Below, piece after piece: positions 21,400 to 33,743 of a DNA stretch of 46,629 nucleotides. The translations under genes and the position numbers were made by a program. The notes below the pieces were generated by a model that worked only from the letters and a program-made list of their open reading frames with translations, did no database searches and was not told the DNA's origin. The stretch is from Porogramme epimiltina (Eukaryota; Basidiomycota; Agaricomycetes; Polyporales; Polyporaceae). Each line of letters opens with the position of its first letter. The stretch's first letter is position 1. The stretch spans positions 1-46,629 of the forward strand of contig FTLJ01000517.1 in assembly GCA_900155495.1 (NCBI GenBank), written 5' to 3'.

Positions 21400-23196
21400 C
21401 TAGTAGATAGGAAGGGTGTGCTCGGACATCCCATCATCAAAAACGTCTGAAAAAAGCAGTTAGCTTCATCCCCAGCGGAATGCACCCGTCAAGTACTCAC
21501 ATTGCTCATCCAACTCGTGGTATCGAAGTAACCATTCCCAATCTACGTTCCCAAAGTCGTGTGCCGTACGAAACATCACCTTCGAGATTGACCAGCAACG
21601 AGAGTACCCATATTGAAGCATTCCTCGTGCTGCTGCTTCGGGATCTCGGGTGAGCCACCGGATGTAGGGGCCGTACCCTACAAGCTCGAGCGACTCAGGG
21701 TGGTCTTCGAGCAGCCGTTGTCGGAAGTATTCGCCATCGTCATCATGCCGGATGTGGAGATACCGCAACGATGTGCGTTTCCTGATCTGTTCAGAGGGGA
21801 TACACTTAGCTTCTACAATCAAAGAATCGGGGTCATAGAAAAGGGTGGATTACCAAGTCAAGAAACGCGTGGACCGATTCAATCGCCTGTATAGGGCCTT
21901 GTCGAGGGAGTTCGCGAATAGTGATGCTTAATGCGGTCAAATTGATAGGAAGGAGTTCATCAAGTCGCTTCATTCCGTCTTCAGACCAGTAGCCCCCCCA
22001 AATTTGTATACCGAGGATTTCGACGTCCGGAAGTTGGGGGAACAGGCCGAACACCGGTTCGGCGAGATCCGGCCCGTCCCGCGAATATTGTGCCGAAGGC
22101 AAATCGAGAGCGCGCAGCTTGGTCTTTGTTTGTAGGAATACCGAGAGGGCGTCCACGAAGGAGTGTTGGGATTGCCATGGATTATTGAAGAGAAGCTTGA
22201 ACGACGTGAGGGAGGGAACAGCAGATGAATGCATACGAAGCACATCAGGTAGTTGGTCAATGACCGTCGGATCAAGAACAAACGCCAAAGAGCGGAGAGA
22301 CTCGCAGTGTCGAAGCACGAATGTGACTCCAGACAATTTGGGGGGATAGACAAGTTCGAGTGCGGAGATGTTGAAGAAGGTGGATACTGGCAACTGCAAA
22401 AAGAGGCTTCCTCCAGTCGAGAGGCGTGTGATGACGGAGGCACTGTTTCGGAGAGCGGTTTCCAGATGCAGGACGGTACCAGGGAGGTAGTCGCTGTAAA
22501 CCCAAGGCTGATGTTTGTCAAGCAAGGTTAGGCTGCGTATGTTGCGGAAAGTAGCGAGAGACGAGCAATGCGTCGTGGAAAGCCTGGAGGATGCCAGTCA
22601 GTTTAGTTGCTTGAATTTCACAAGGATGGGACACGAACGGTAAGACTAATTCCAAGTTGGGGTGTCTTGCAAGTGCGTCCAGGATGTGCGGGTCAGGCGC
22701 ACATCGTGAGCTACTATACCAATAAAAGGACCGGAGATTGACTAGAGCGCAAAGGGTTTCCGCAAGGAGTCCTAAAGGATGAGGATGATCACGGAATAAT
22801 TAGTCACAGAATCGTAATCATGAAAATAGCAAACATACGTGAGCCAAACACTTCCGGGTCACATCCAATTGCTTGTACAGTGACCGACTTGACGATCCTT
22901 GCAAATGTGGGAGTAGTTGATATGTGTCGCAAAATTTCCCATGTGACGTGTTGGCGGGGAATAACCTCTGCACGATAGAACTCTTCGATAAGGCCTCCCG
23001 AATCGGTGAAGCTCTGGAGGATGTTCCCAAAATGGACAGTGATATGCGAAAAGAGAAGCGAGAGAGCAGAATCATGGTGCTGTTTCGACACGAAAAGGCA
23101 GGTTCTCTTGTCCACGGTGGGAAGAAAGCCTACGACAAGTGCCCAGAGTTCGGGAGGAAGCCGCATTGTGGGCTGTATTGAGTGCTCCGCCGCCAT
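21400..23196 (-). CDS. F-box-like protein with leucine-rich C-terminal part
   Basis: A 517-residue protein in five exons: 23196-22839, 22771-22639, 22583-21854, 21786-21501 and 21446-21400. The N-terminus carries an F-box-like helix set (MRLPPELWALVVGFL, KRTCLFVSKQHHDSALSLLF), which in this family binds Skp1 in SCF ubiquitin ligases. The body has irregular Leu-rich segments (CESLRSLAFVLDPTVIDQLP, LPDVEILGIQI, SLRYLHIRHDDD) typical of the many fast-evolving F-box/LRR proteins of Agaricomycetes. The fourth exon only stays in frame if the acceptor is at TGAACAG (21787), which gives a natural continuation. The start at 23196 was chosen because the F-box begins ten residues later; an ATG 60 nt upstream is in frame. 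The target is unknown. Confidence 0.8.
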
Positions 23197-23602
23197 GAAT
23201 AGCGCTTCAACACAAGAGACGACTCGTGGTAGCCGGCCCAACCTGTTAGTGGTCACTGGTGGGCATTGGGCAAACAGAAAGACGGCGAGGCTGCGGTATC
23301 GCTGACACTATCACGCAGCAGCGCCTAATATGTGCCACGATCATAAGTTTAGACTTAGTAAGTAAGAGATCACATTGTTCATTTCATCATTTCATAAGGA
23401 CCACTTTCTAACGTTCGATAGTGATCCACTAATAGTCACGATTGAATCTTTAGAGCACAGACTAGTATTGGTCCCGCTTGTCGTATCCCATCGTCCCAAC
23501 ACGGTTCTGAGGAATGCGATGATTTACACTGAGTATTACAATATAGTACATGACGTCGAAGGTACTGGCGTACACCCGAGCTGTCCAACGCAGGTACGGG
23601 TA
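23197..23602. other. Intergenic, no gene seen
   Basis: AT-richer stretch between the F-box gene start and the FIG4 stop, containing the F-box promoter and FIG4 3' UTR. Nothing distinctive was noticed. Confidence 0.45.
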
Positions 23603-26600
23603 TCAATCCACCATAGTCAGCTCTGCGATAATCTTCTCGTAGTTCGTCGAGGTATACCCCGCCTCGGCGTCCTGGGCGCTCCCGCGATCCATGTAAGCGC
23701 AAATGATCTTCTCGTCCTTCTCTGTAAGCTCCCCGGGCTCTTCGATGCCTTGGGCAAGATTAATCGAGTCGCTGTATTTCTTATAGATGGCTTGCAGATA
23801 GTCTCCCTCTTCCCTCGATGTGACAAGGAGCTCTTGCCCTGGTTCTATGTATCTGTGATGCGTATAAGACGATGAACACCCTAGGAAGATAGAACGTACT
23901 CTTGGTATTCCTCTTCCTCTTTCACCACAGGGTCGAGGAGTCGCACTACGAGTTCTGGCAGTGCTTCCAGAGGTGATTCGACCTGTACGTGCGGTTTCTT
24001 CGATTTCGCCTTCGACTCCTGCGTGCGGTCAACGCGGGAGTTTCGAGAACCAGAGGGAGGTGTCGCAGCCATCCATCGACGCACTCCGTCCATGAGTCTG
24101 TAAGAGCAGTGAGATTTGTCAGGTGTATGCACAAATCGAAGAGACATACTTCGGATGCGGGTGTGCCGTATGGTGGGGAAGGAAAGGGCTCATGTTGATA
24201 TCTCGCGCAGTTTTACTGGTGAAGTGTCAGTCGCCCGGCGCGGTTCTCGTATTTAGAGGGACTGGACTTGCCCAGGGAGCTTCAAGGTGCTGTTCATAGA
24301 AAACGCAAAATGCTTTCCGAGGGAGGTAAAGAGCAAAGGGCGGTAATACTCTATCCAATAGTCCGCACGACCATTCACAAACTGCGTTACGGCTTTCTCG
24401 CATTCCTCTAGAGGGTATGCCTCTTCGAGGTGCTCGCTGGTGAACCACTTCTGATAGTTGCCTCGTTGTGGCGGGGATCGCGTAGATGTCCTTTCCGTAG
24501 GAACACCGAGGAAGAGGTTGATTGCAGCCTGTTTGTCGTTATCTAGAGTTATCTGAGCCATCCACTTCCAGGAAGATCAGAGAGAGGATGAGACGTACCG
24601 AGCAGCGAGTTGGCGTAGAATCTGCGAAGGTTCTCGATGATGTCGCGTGAGTGACTATTCCAATGGGGCATCCGTCGATATGTCTCCACTCTGTTGACCA
24701 ATGCACTGCCAGTATACTGTAAGGCGAGACCTAGACATGGTCATGAGCGGAACTATTAGGCTGTCGCAGCATGTGACGTACTGTCGCCGTGATCGTGATA
24801 CATTTCAGTCAACATGTTCACTGCATCGGAGTCAAATGCGAGGTTGGGCGTGTCGACGACCCCAAGAGCATACAGCTGGTGCCCGAGGGCGCGTTTCCCG
24901 AAGACGAATTGTGCAGCGTTGGTGCGGTCCAGGCAATCGACGCAATTTGTCCTGCACAAGCCGTTTTGTACCGACATCGACATGCGTAAAGAGTACTCAT
25001 CGCCGCTGTAGATGCGGCTGCTAGCATGAGCGAGGGAACGAATGCGAACGAAAAAATCCTCACCCATTCTGCAGGTAGTGAGAGAAGGGCTCGCGGCCAG
25101 TATGGAAGAAGCCTGTCATCTGGATAGACTCCTCGGCGATGTCTTCGAGATAGCTGATGACATCCCGGGTCTTCCTAGATGTAGGTCAACCGACATCATT
25201 CCGTTTCAAAGCAGGTGGAGTATGCCCACTCCTTGTATGCGCGTGCCATGTCCCATGGGTGATATATCAATCTCTTCTCGGCGGGCAGGAACTGATTCAG
25301 GTAGTTCACGCATTGTGTATATTCGTCGAGTAGCTTTGACTCTCGTGGCTGGGGTTCCCTTTGCTTAATCAGGTTTAGGATCATGATGGGGGTACCGTAA
25401 CGTTTGAAAAGATCATCGAAATGCCGCGCTGCGGAGACGTAGAACGGGTCTGTGACGGGGACTGTGGAACGACGTCACCGGAATTCGCCCTTCTTCAGGG
25501 GCGGAGGAACTCACTCTCGATGGGAGGTTTGGGGGCGACACCCGTGACTTCCTGGGTCCAGAAAACGGGTATGCTCCCTCGGTATTGCACATAACTCGTA
25601 AAGTTGGGGCTTGGCCGTCTTCCTGGCCGTCCTTCTGAATCATCCTTGGGAGCGGGATAGTAGAATGGTGTTGTGAGGGTTTCCGAGACGATCTGTTCCG
25701 TCTCCACTTCATTTGCGACGTTGCCCTTCGTAATGTCAGTACAACTTTACTAATACCAAGTTATCGTCACACCTCATCGTTCACTCCACGTTTCAGGTAG
25801 CGAGCACCGGCGTGATGCCGCGACCTCCGTGCGATTAACATGATGAAAACGATGCGACCGAGCACGGTCAGCTCTACACGACGCTCAGTATCTCGTGAGC
25901 GCAGTTATTGAAGGCACGTACTGGCTTGGTCGACGTGACCGTGGATCAAGGATACAAGCCAGTGGGTCCTACCCGGCGACGAAGCCGAGTCGTCGTGGGC
26001 GAAGGCGGCGGTCAAGAGGTGGTGGTTCCATGCAAATCGGTCATTCATTGACCATCTACGCGCGGGTCCGAGACCGCTACGCGTTAAATTATGTTGAAGA
26101 GTCGATGTCAAGTCATACGTATAGCTGCACGTACCAACGTTGCATGTATTAGCGATGTGTCTACGACAGGAATATATAGTAGGGTGAGGGACCTGAAGTA
26201 GAAGTTCTTCGACATGTCCACCTGCTTGAAGACATTCATCAAGCGCTGCTCCTCCGTTGGCTTGTCCACTTTGTGGTTGAAGGCAACAGGGATGATATCC
26301 GTGTTCTCACAGTGGTAGACATAATGTCCTCCAATGAGAGCAACAACAGATCGCTTTGAGATGAGGATCATGTACCACCCTGCGGTGAACTTGACAAAGC
26401 CTAAATATAGCACGTTGAGACGGAGGCGCACAACGAAAATCGCTAAACGCACCTGCCACACCAAAGAACACTCTCGCCTTCCCCAGACCACCGCACTGCT
26501 TGTTTCCGTCCTCCAGCATCTTCAACATCTCGGTCATTTGCTTGCCGCTGTAGACACACTCATCTTCCACCACTTCCAGTTGATCTTGAGATGTTCTGTC

Positions 26601-26927
26601 AATTTTGATGATGCGATGACGGGAGTCAGAGGTATTCGAAGCAACAACAAAGAAGCGTAGCCGGTTCTCGTAGAGGATGAACTTGTTGAAGGCAAGAGAT
26701 TCGTCGGGACGAGAAGGAGGGCCTTTCGTTAGAGAGGGAGCAGCCGTTGCTAGAGTTGCGGAGAGACTTGGAGTATCCTTGGATTGGAGAGAAGCGACAT
26801 CCGGGGCGGAAAGAGCAGCAGAAGGTGGGACAGAGTGTTGAGAGACGGGCGTGATAGTGCCACTAGAGTCCGTGTGAGAAAGGGGTGGTATTTGAAGATT
26901 GATATTGGCCGGCGCCTGGGACGCCAT
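23603..26927 (-). CDS. FIG4: Polyphosphoinositide phosphatase Fig4 (SAC domain)
   Basis: Fig4 dephosphorylates PI(3,5)P2 at the vacuole/late-endosome membrane, and with Vac14 it supports the Fab1/PIKfyve kinase. My model has 13 exons: 26927-26453, 26400-26193, 26124-25922, 25873-25773, 25725-25515, 25461-25230, 25174-25064, 25005-24782, 24730-24599, 24542-24272, 24215-24150, 24097-23900 and 23852-23603, giving 893 residues, close to yeast Fig4. Family blocks run in order: [67 protein letters not shown] and [17 protein letters not shown]. The catalytic CX5R is CVDCLDRTN at about 535-543. [18 protein letters not shown] is joined by a GC-AG intron (donor GCAAGT at 24271). The donor of exon 2 (GTCCCT) is weak, but the junction restores YFSYTYDL. 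Confidence 0.94.
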
Positions 26928-27172
26928 AGGGAACAGATAACCCCCGCCTCCAGGGAAGGCACAAGAAGGAAGAGTCAGAGACAGGAAACGGCGTCCTGGC
27001 TTTGCGAGTGACGCAAGGGAGAACACCGCTTATCCTTATACGGCAATTCTGATGGCGCCAATAGCCCCAGACCCTAACACAGACAAGCGGAGAAATGTCT
27101 CCCGATCTAAGATCCCTCCAATTTGTGAACTGGGCTTAACACACTTCTCTATGTAAAAGCTTTCTCCTCCTC
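26928..27172. promoter_or_regulatory. Shared divergent promoter region of FIG4 and the C2H2 gene
   Basis: Only 245 nt separate the two start codons, so both promoters must overlap or be very compact. I could not point to a TATA box. The plus-strand side has a pyrimidine-rich stretch ending directly before the zinc-finger ATG. Confidence 0.5.
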
Positions 27173-29098
27173 ATGGCTGCTTCCTTCGTCCTTCCAGACT
27201 TCAACTTTCCTACCAACGAGGACGATGATTACGATGGCGACGACTACGACGAGGGAGATGGGGAAGACTACGAGGGAGAGGACTTGGATGCTGAGGCGGA
27301 GGCCATGGCCAGAAGGCTCGGCGACCAACTTCTTGCGGATATTGCGAAGGCTCAAGCGGAGGTAGCGGCGGCGACTGTGGCCGTCAATGCACCTGTCGGC
27401 GTGACCGTCCCTCCCGCGAGCGACACACCGGCTCCCCAACACCCCTCTGCCGTCTCTCCTGAACTTACCCCACACAACTCGCTGAGGAAGAAGAAGGATG
27501 CGGCGTTCCTCACTATGAAAGCAATTCTGGAGTTTGCGCCGAAACACACTCCCTTGGGCTCTACCATGGCGTCCTCACTCGTCCCAGGCACCGAGGGGAT
27601 GAACCTCATGGACGTTTTCAATCGCTGCGTCGCGTCCTCCGCTATTTCGAAACCTCTTGCTCGTACTCTTGCCGAAATGATCTTGTCACTCGCCAAGTCA
27701 GACGATCTATTTGGCTCCCTTCGTCACTCAGACGCTCCTGCGCAGCAACTAGACAAGGGCAAGCGTAAACGAGACGACACCGACGAAGGCGGCCGCTATC
27801 CCGAGCAGCCTCAGAAGCGCGTCGCAATGCCCATCCCCATTGATAACCCCGACCTGTTGCACCAGATCGGCGAGGCTCTTCGCATAGTATCCGAATCCCT
27901 CTCGGGCCCTTCCTCCTCCCCACCTGGAGCCCCCGTCGACCCCGCAATGGTATCACCGATCCAGCTCCAGCTGCACCAAATCTTCCTGTTTGCCGTCACC
28001 TCTGCGCCGCGAGCAGGGGAAGGCCGCATGCAAGCCCTGCAAGAGCTGGCCGGGTTGGTGCAAATGCTCGGCGTCCTCAGTGGCATCCACATCGGCAACC
28101 CTCCCCCACAGTGGCCCGGAGCCGCCCCCGCTCCCCCCACTCCCGACATCGGCACCGCGGTCTATCCGTGCCTCGTTCCCGGCTGCCCCAAGACATTCCA
28201 TCGCCTCTACTCCCTCCGCACGCACCAACGCTTGCACACCCTCGAGCACCGGCCGTATCGATGTTTGCAGTGTCCTGCGTCCTTCGTGCGGAATCACGAC
28301 CTGAAGCGCCATATGCTCCTGCACGAGAAGAAGGCGTGGCGCTGCGCGGGCTGCAACAAGATATTCTCGCGGCGCGACGCGATAAAGCGGCACAAGGACG
28401 CTCGCGGGCGTGCTTTGGGAGGCAAAGGCGGCCGCCCGGGCGAAGCGGACGCGGTCGACACCGCATGCGCGTTCGCGGAAGTCGAGGAGGTCGAGGTGGA
28501 CAAGGTAGACGGCGAGGAGGAGATCAGCCGGCGCGCGAAGCTGTGGAACGGCATCGCGGCGTCGTCGGTGAGCCACACGGTCGCAGAGCACATGGGCCCG
28601 GAGGAGGGCGAGGTCGACCCCGCGGTCATCCACCAGGCGCAGAATATGGTCCTTCAAATACACGGGCTCCTACAGGCGAAGGTCACGTCGGGTCTCGGGA
28701 CCCCCGCCGCGCCCGCCCCAGCACCGGCCGCTCCACAACTCAGCCAATCGACGCTGGCCAGTATCATTGCTCGTGCACAACAGGCGGCAGTCCCTGTAGA
28801 AAGCCCCGCTGCTGTGTCCCCACCACCTGCTGTGGAGGAGTCACCAGACGACGGGACCCTGGCGTACCCAGAGTCTCCGTTGGACTCCGGGTTCCCGCAT
28901 CCAGACCCCGAGCCATCGTCGGCACCACCTCCCCTCTCGCTGTCATGGCTGTCGGAGGAGCAAACGAAACTTCTCGAGCAGGCGATCGCACAGGCTTCAG
29001 CAGCCGCCCAAGCTCAGGCGGAGGCGGAAGCGGCTCTGGAGGAAGAGGGCGAGGAGTTCGACGAAGACGAAGATCAAGAGGTGCTCGAGGAAGAGTAG
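27173..29098 (+). CDS. C2H2 zinc-finger protein, probable transcription factor
   Basis: A single 641-residue open frame without introns. Residues 10-40 are very acidic (Asp/Glu/Tyr repeats). The middle is Pro/Ala-rich with a basic patch (KGKRKR) that may be a nuclear signal. Three zinc fingers sit near 332-410. The first has C-x4-C and H-x3-H (CLVPGCPKTFHRLYSLRTHQ). The second has C-x2-C and H-x3-H (CLQCPASFVRNHDLKRHMLL). The third (CAGCNKIFSRRDAIKRHKD) keeps Cys2 and one His but has Arg/Gly where the last His or Cys should be, as seen in some fungal regulators with FSRRDA-type third fingers. The C-terminus is Ala/Gln-rich and then strongly acidic, which may act in activation. DNA binding is inferred from the fingers; target genes are unknown. 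The start is the first ATG after the FIG4 divergent region. Confidence 0.88.
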   Translation: MAASFVLPDFNFPTNEDDDYDGDDYDEGDGEDYEGEDLDAEAEAMARRLGDQLLADIAKAQAEVAAATVAVNAPVGVTVPPASDTPAPQHPSAVSPELTPHNSLRKKKDAAFLTMKAILEFAPKHTPLGSTMASSLVPGTEGMNLMDVFNRCVASSAISKPLARTLAEMILSLAKSDDLFGSLRHSDAPAQQLDKGKRKRDDTDEGGRYPEQPQKRVAMPIPIDNPDLLHQIGEALRIVSESLSGPSSSPPGAPVDPAMVSPIQLQLHQIFLFAVTSAPRAGEGRMQALQELAGLVQMLGVLSGIHIGNPPPQWPGAAPAPPTPDIGTAVYPCLVPGCPKTFHRLYSLRTHQRLHTLEHRPYRCLQCPASFVRNHDLKRHMLLHEKKAWRCAGCNKIFSRRDAIKRHKDARGRALGGKGGRPGEADAVDTACAFAEVEEVEVDKVDGEEEISRRAKLWNGIAASSVSHTVAEHMGPEEGEVDPAVIHQAQNMVLQIHGLLQAKVTSGLGTPAAPAPAPAAPQLSQSTLASIIARAQQAAVPVESPAAVSPPPAVEESPDDGTLAYPESPLDSGFPHPDPEPSSAPPPLSLSWLSEEQTKLLEQAIAQASAAAQAQAEAEAALEEEGEEFDEDEDQEVLEEE

Positions 29099-29668
29099 CT
29101 CGTCATTCCTGGGGGCGGTCTGATGACAAGACTATCTGATCTCCTTTGGTGAGTCTGTTGTCAGGTTTTTTCCACCTCGATGATGACACCTAATCTTGCT
29201 GGCCTTTCTAGTTGGGCGCTTTACACCGCGCACCGAACGGCGTCCCTCCCTCGACCGAGGGTGGCCGTGCTGCCTCCCGCGCTGACGGAGACGGTACGGT
29301 GACGACCTCGGGCATGTCACTCGGAGAGCGGCGTCGCTCCACCTTCAGAACGCTCGGCCGAAGTCGTGCGACGCCAGACATCCCATGCTTTCTCAGTGGA
29401 GTCAAACGCGAATCTTCGGTTCCGCATGAACGGAGTTGCGGTAGAGAACGCTGTTGGAGCTCTGCGTCTGTTAGGCGCTTACTACTATGTAAACGTCGGG
29501 CTCATGTAAATATGGGCCGCTTTCATGTATGCAGAAGCTGTTGATGGTGGTGCGAATGACCAGATACTCGCATGCGCCGTTGTCGCGAGCAACACCCATG
29601 TATGTGACGCATTCGACTGCTGTCGTCGAGATGGGGAGGTGAAATGGCCCCACGAACGCGAGAGACGG
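29099..29668. other. Intergenic: zinc-finger 3' flank and LPD1 upstream region
   Basis: No exon was recognised. Frames on both strands between 29132 and 29802 are Arg/Pro/Ser-rich and lack family blocks. Confidence 0.45.
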
Positions 29669-29675
29669 TGATTGG
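29669..29675 (-). promoter_or_regulatory. CCAAT box (HAP-complex type) upstream of LPD1
   Basis: TGATTGG on the plus strand is CCAATCA on the minus strand, about 131 nt before the LPD1 ATG. The HAP/CBC complex binds this motif and regulates respiratory genes in fungi, including yeast LPD1. A single heptamer is weak evidence on its own. Confidence 0.4.
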
Positions 29676-29805
29676 CCGCGGTGCAAGTCGGAACGGGCGG
29701 ACCTGCGCGGACGGTGCGGCCGACGGGCGCTTGCACATCCCTCATCCGTGTCGGTCGACGCGTCTGGCCCGCCAAATCTCTCTTTCTCCTCCCCTCCCTC
29801 ACGTC

Positions 29806-31732
<1,927 letters not shown>

Positions 31733-31962
31733 GCTGTCTCGCATTACTTCACTGTCCCTAGTTAGAGTAGGAGTCGTGAAATTTACCATATATGCATATA
31801 CTACTATTGCCCTTATCCTTCAACGGGGGCCTGTGCCCCCAGTATTAATCCTTGATTGGGATGGCGACTACCCTCGCGCACACAAGATTCTACGGGAGCA
31901 GGGATGTCCAAGATGTCATCAATTGCATATGCCGCGCTCGCTGTTACATGCCGCACATCCCA

Positions 31963-33042
31963 TCACTCGTTGACAGCAGGGGACCATTCCGGGACCTTTC
32001 CTTCCCGGTTCTTCCGCGCCAGGAGTACACACAGCTTACAAAACGTCTTCCGCTTCTCCACTCCGCCCTCCACCGTAGTAGCGAAGCATCGCAAGGAGAG
32101 CACCCGCGAGCACCGCGCGCACGAGCACCGTACACCACCGAGCGGCTCCTCCAGAACTTCGAAGGGGACGAACCGGGCCATTCCGAGGGTCATGTGCAGC
32201 GCACGGAGCTCGCGCGTCGGGTAAACGAGCATGTAGCGCGCCGACATGGCCTTGAGCCCGCTCATGTCCCCGAGGTAGGCAGCGGAGCGGGCGCTGTTGC
32301 TGAAGAAGGCGTACAGGCGCGCGATGAGCTTGATGTCGTGGGCGGAGTAGCGGAGGAGGGGCGTCGATAGGGGACGGTTCATCCAGATTGCGCTGCCGTC
32401 CCGCTTGTGCTGTGCGACGACGTAGGCTGGTGTACGATGGCGTGAGTGGGGAAAAGGTGCGGGTGTGAGCGAGGATCTGAGCCACCTACGATCTTTGGGG
32501 GCGAGTCCGCTGAGCAGCTGAAACACTTTGACGCAATGCTCCAGTCCCAAAAGCCGATGCACGCCGTCGAGCGCAGAGGGATCTTGTGTGAGCTCCCGCA
32601 TCCCGTTGCCGTTGAAAAGGGAACGGGTGTGTTCAGCACGCAGCGAAAAGGGCTTCCTGCGCGCGTTGTTGGGACGCTCGGCGATCTCGACGAGCTGTAG
32701 GTCGAGCACCCCGCCCAGTTGTACGCCGTACGTGTCCGCGATCTCCGTGAAGTCGCAACGCCCGTCCCATACGAGCTTCGTGATGTCGTCGCTGCGGAGG
32801 AGGGAAAGGAGGGGTTCGAGGAGGGGGTTCTGGGCGTCGGGGAGGGCTACCACGTCGAATAGAAAGATGCGGGAGGCGGTGGAATCGCCAAGAGCGATGA
32901 TGCTCAAGGCGCCGCCTGGGACGCCGATGTCGCGTCCTTCACAGTCAAGGATGACCGTGGAGAGGCGGGATAGCTCGGAGGCGGCTGCCGCTGCTTCCTC
33001 GTATGTTGCACATAGCGTAAATCCAGCATTGCTAGGAGACAT
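31963..33042 (-). CDS. 3'-5' exonuclease-like protein (DEDDy) with C-terminal Cys cluster
   Basis: A 338-residue protein in two exons, 33042-32490 and 32426-31963. It resembles the RNase D/EXD1-type DEDD exonuclease fold: ILDCEGRD supplies the D-x-E pair (Asp33, Glu35), KLVWDGRCDF the second Asp, and YSAHD fits the final Y-x3-D of the DEDDy class. These groups bind two metal ions to cut RNA or DNA from the 3' end. After the fold comes CSCARC, another Cys, and CKLC, which could form a small zinc-binding module rarely noted with this domain. The 63-nt intron is a multiple of three without a stop, so retention would add 21 residues. The start at 33042 was chosen as the nearest Met to the fold; the frame stays open to 33180. 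Substrate unknown. Confidence 0.8.
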   Translation of the reverse strand: MSPSNAGFTLCATYEEAAAAASELSRLSTVILDCEGRDIGVPGGALSIIALGDSTASRIFLFDVVALPDAQNPLLEPLLSLLRSDDITKLVWDGRCDFTEIADTYGVQLGGVLDLQLVEIAERPNNARRKPFSLRAEHTRSLFNGNGMRELTQDPSALDGVHRLLGLEHCVKVFQLLSGLAPKDRRWLRSSLTPAPFPHSRHRTPAYVVAQHKRDGSAIWMNRPLSTPLLRYSAHDIKLIARLYAFFSNSARSAAYLGDMSGLKAMSARYMLVYPTRELRALHMTLGMARFVPFEVLEEPLGGVRCSCARCSRVLSLRCFATTVEGGVEKRKTFCKLCVLLARKNREGKVPEWSPAVNE

Positions 33043-33743
33043 GGTGCTTTGCGAGCTGAAAGTAAAAAGATACATGAGACAAGATTCGACGAGACAAATT
33101 GCGGGGCGTACTTCTGGTTGATAGAGAGTATACCCAGTAGTGGTTCTTGAGTCAATCCACCTAATGCCAGGTCCTACCACTTTATACGGCCTTGCAAGCT
33201 ACCGCAGCAAACCGAGAATAACGGCACTTGTGCGAGTACGGCATAGCGTGGTGATATGCAGGGGATAGAAGTTTGCTCGTTGGGGAAACCTTCGTGAGGA
33301 AGAGGTTCTATATGTTCCGACTTGGACACGCGGTGCCTACCGAGGGAAAGATAAGTCAGAACGATGAAGTGCAAGGTCCGTACTCCTCGAGAGAGACTCA
33401 CTCTTGTTCGTTCACATTGCTACCGCCAGTGATTGAGGGACATCTCGCTACCAAAACTCGCGACGCTTGCACTAAAGAACGATAAGTAGAACCACCTCAC
33501 ACTCATGACGACGATCCTCCGAATGGAGGTAGACTCGCGCATGCGAGAAGGGAATGCCTTTGGACAAGTGTGGTGGGTGGTGGGACAGGCTAGGGTTGGG
33601 CGCGTGGTGATGGTGGGGTAGTTACGTGCCGGATCGAGTGTCGGTAGTCAAACGTGTATGACAACGTTTGCGGTCTACGTACATAGCCGGTAGTGGTATA
33701 TAACTTTCAGAGGTTCAGAAATCGTCCTATAGTAGTCATCACT
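33043..33743. other. Intergenic, no gene seen
   Basis: This holds the exonuclease promoter and the 3' flank of the next minus-strand gene. Short frames at 33174-33485 show no family resemblance. Confidence 0.45.

Noticed and set aside
24955..25063. Later acceptor (TGTGCAG) directly before the Fig4 active site
   Set aside because: It would remove the conserved residues before CVDCLDRTN. The acceptor CTACAG at 25006 keeps them and gives a normal intron length.
28111..29139. 342-residue plus-strand frame overlapping the zinc-finger gene
   Set aside because: Out-of-frame shadow, Arg/Gly-rich, in GC-rich DNA; the zinc fingers lie in the other frame.
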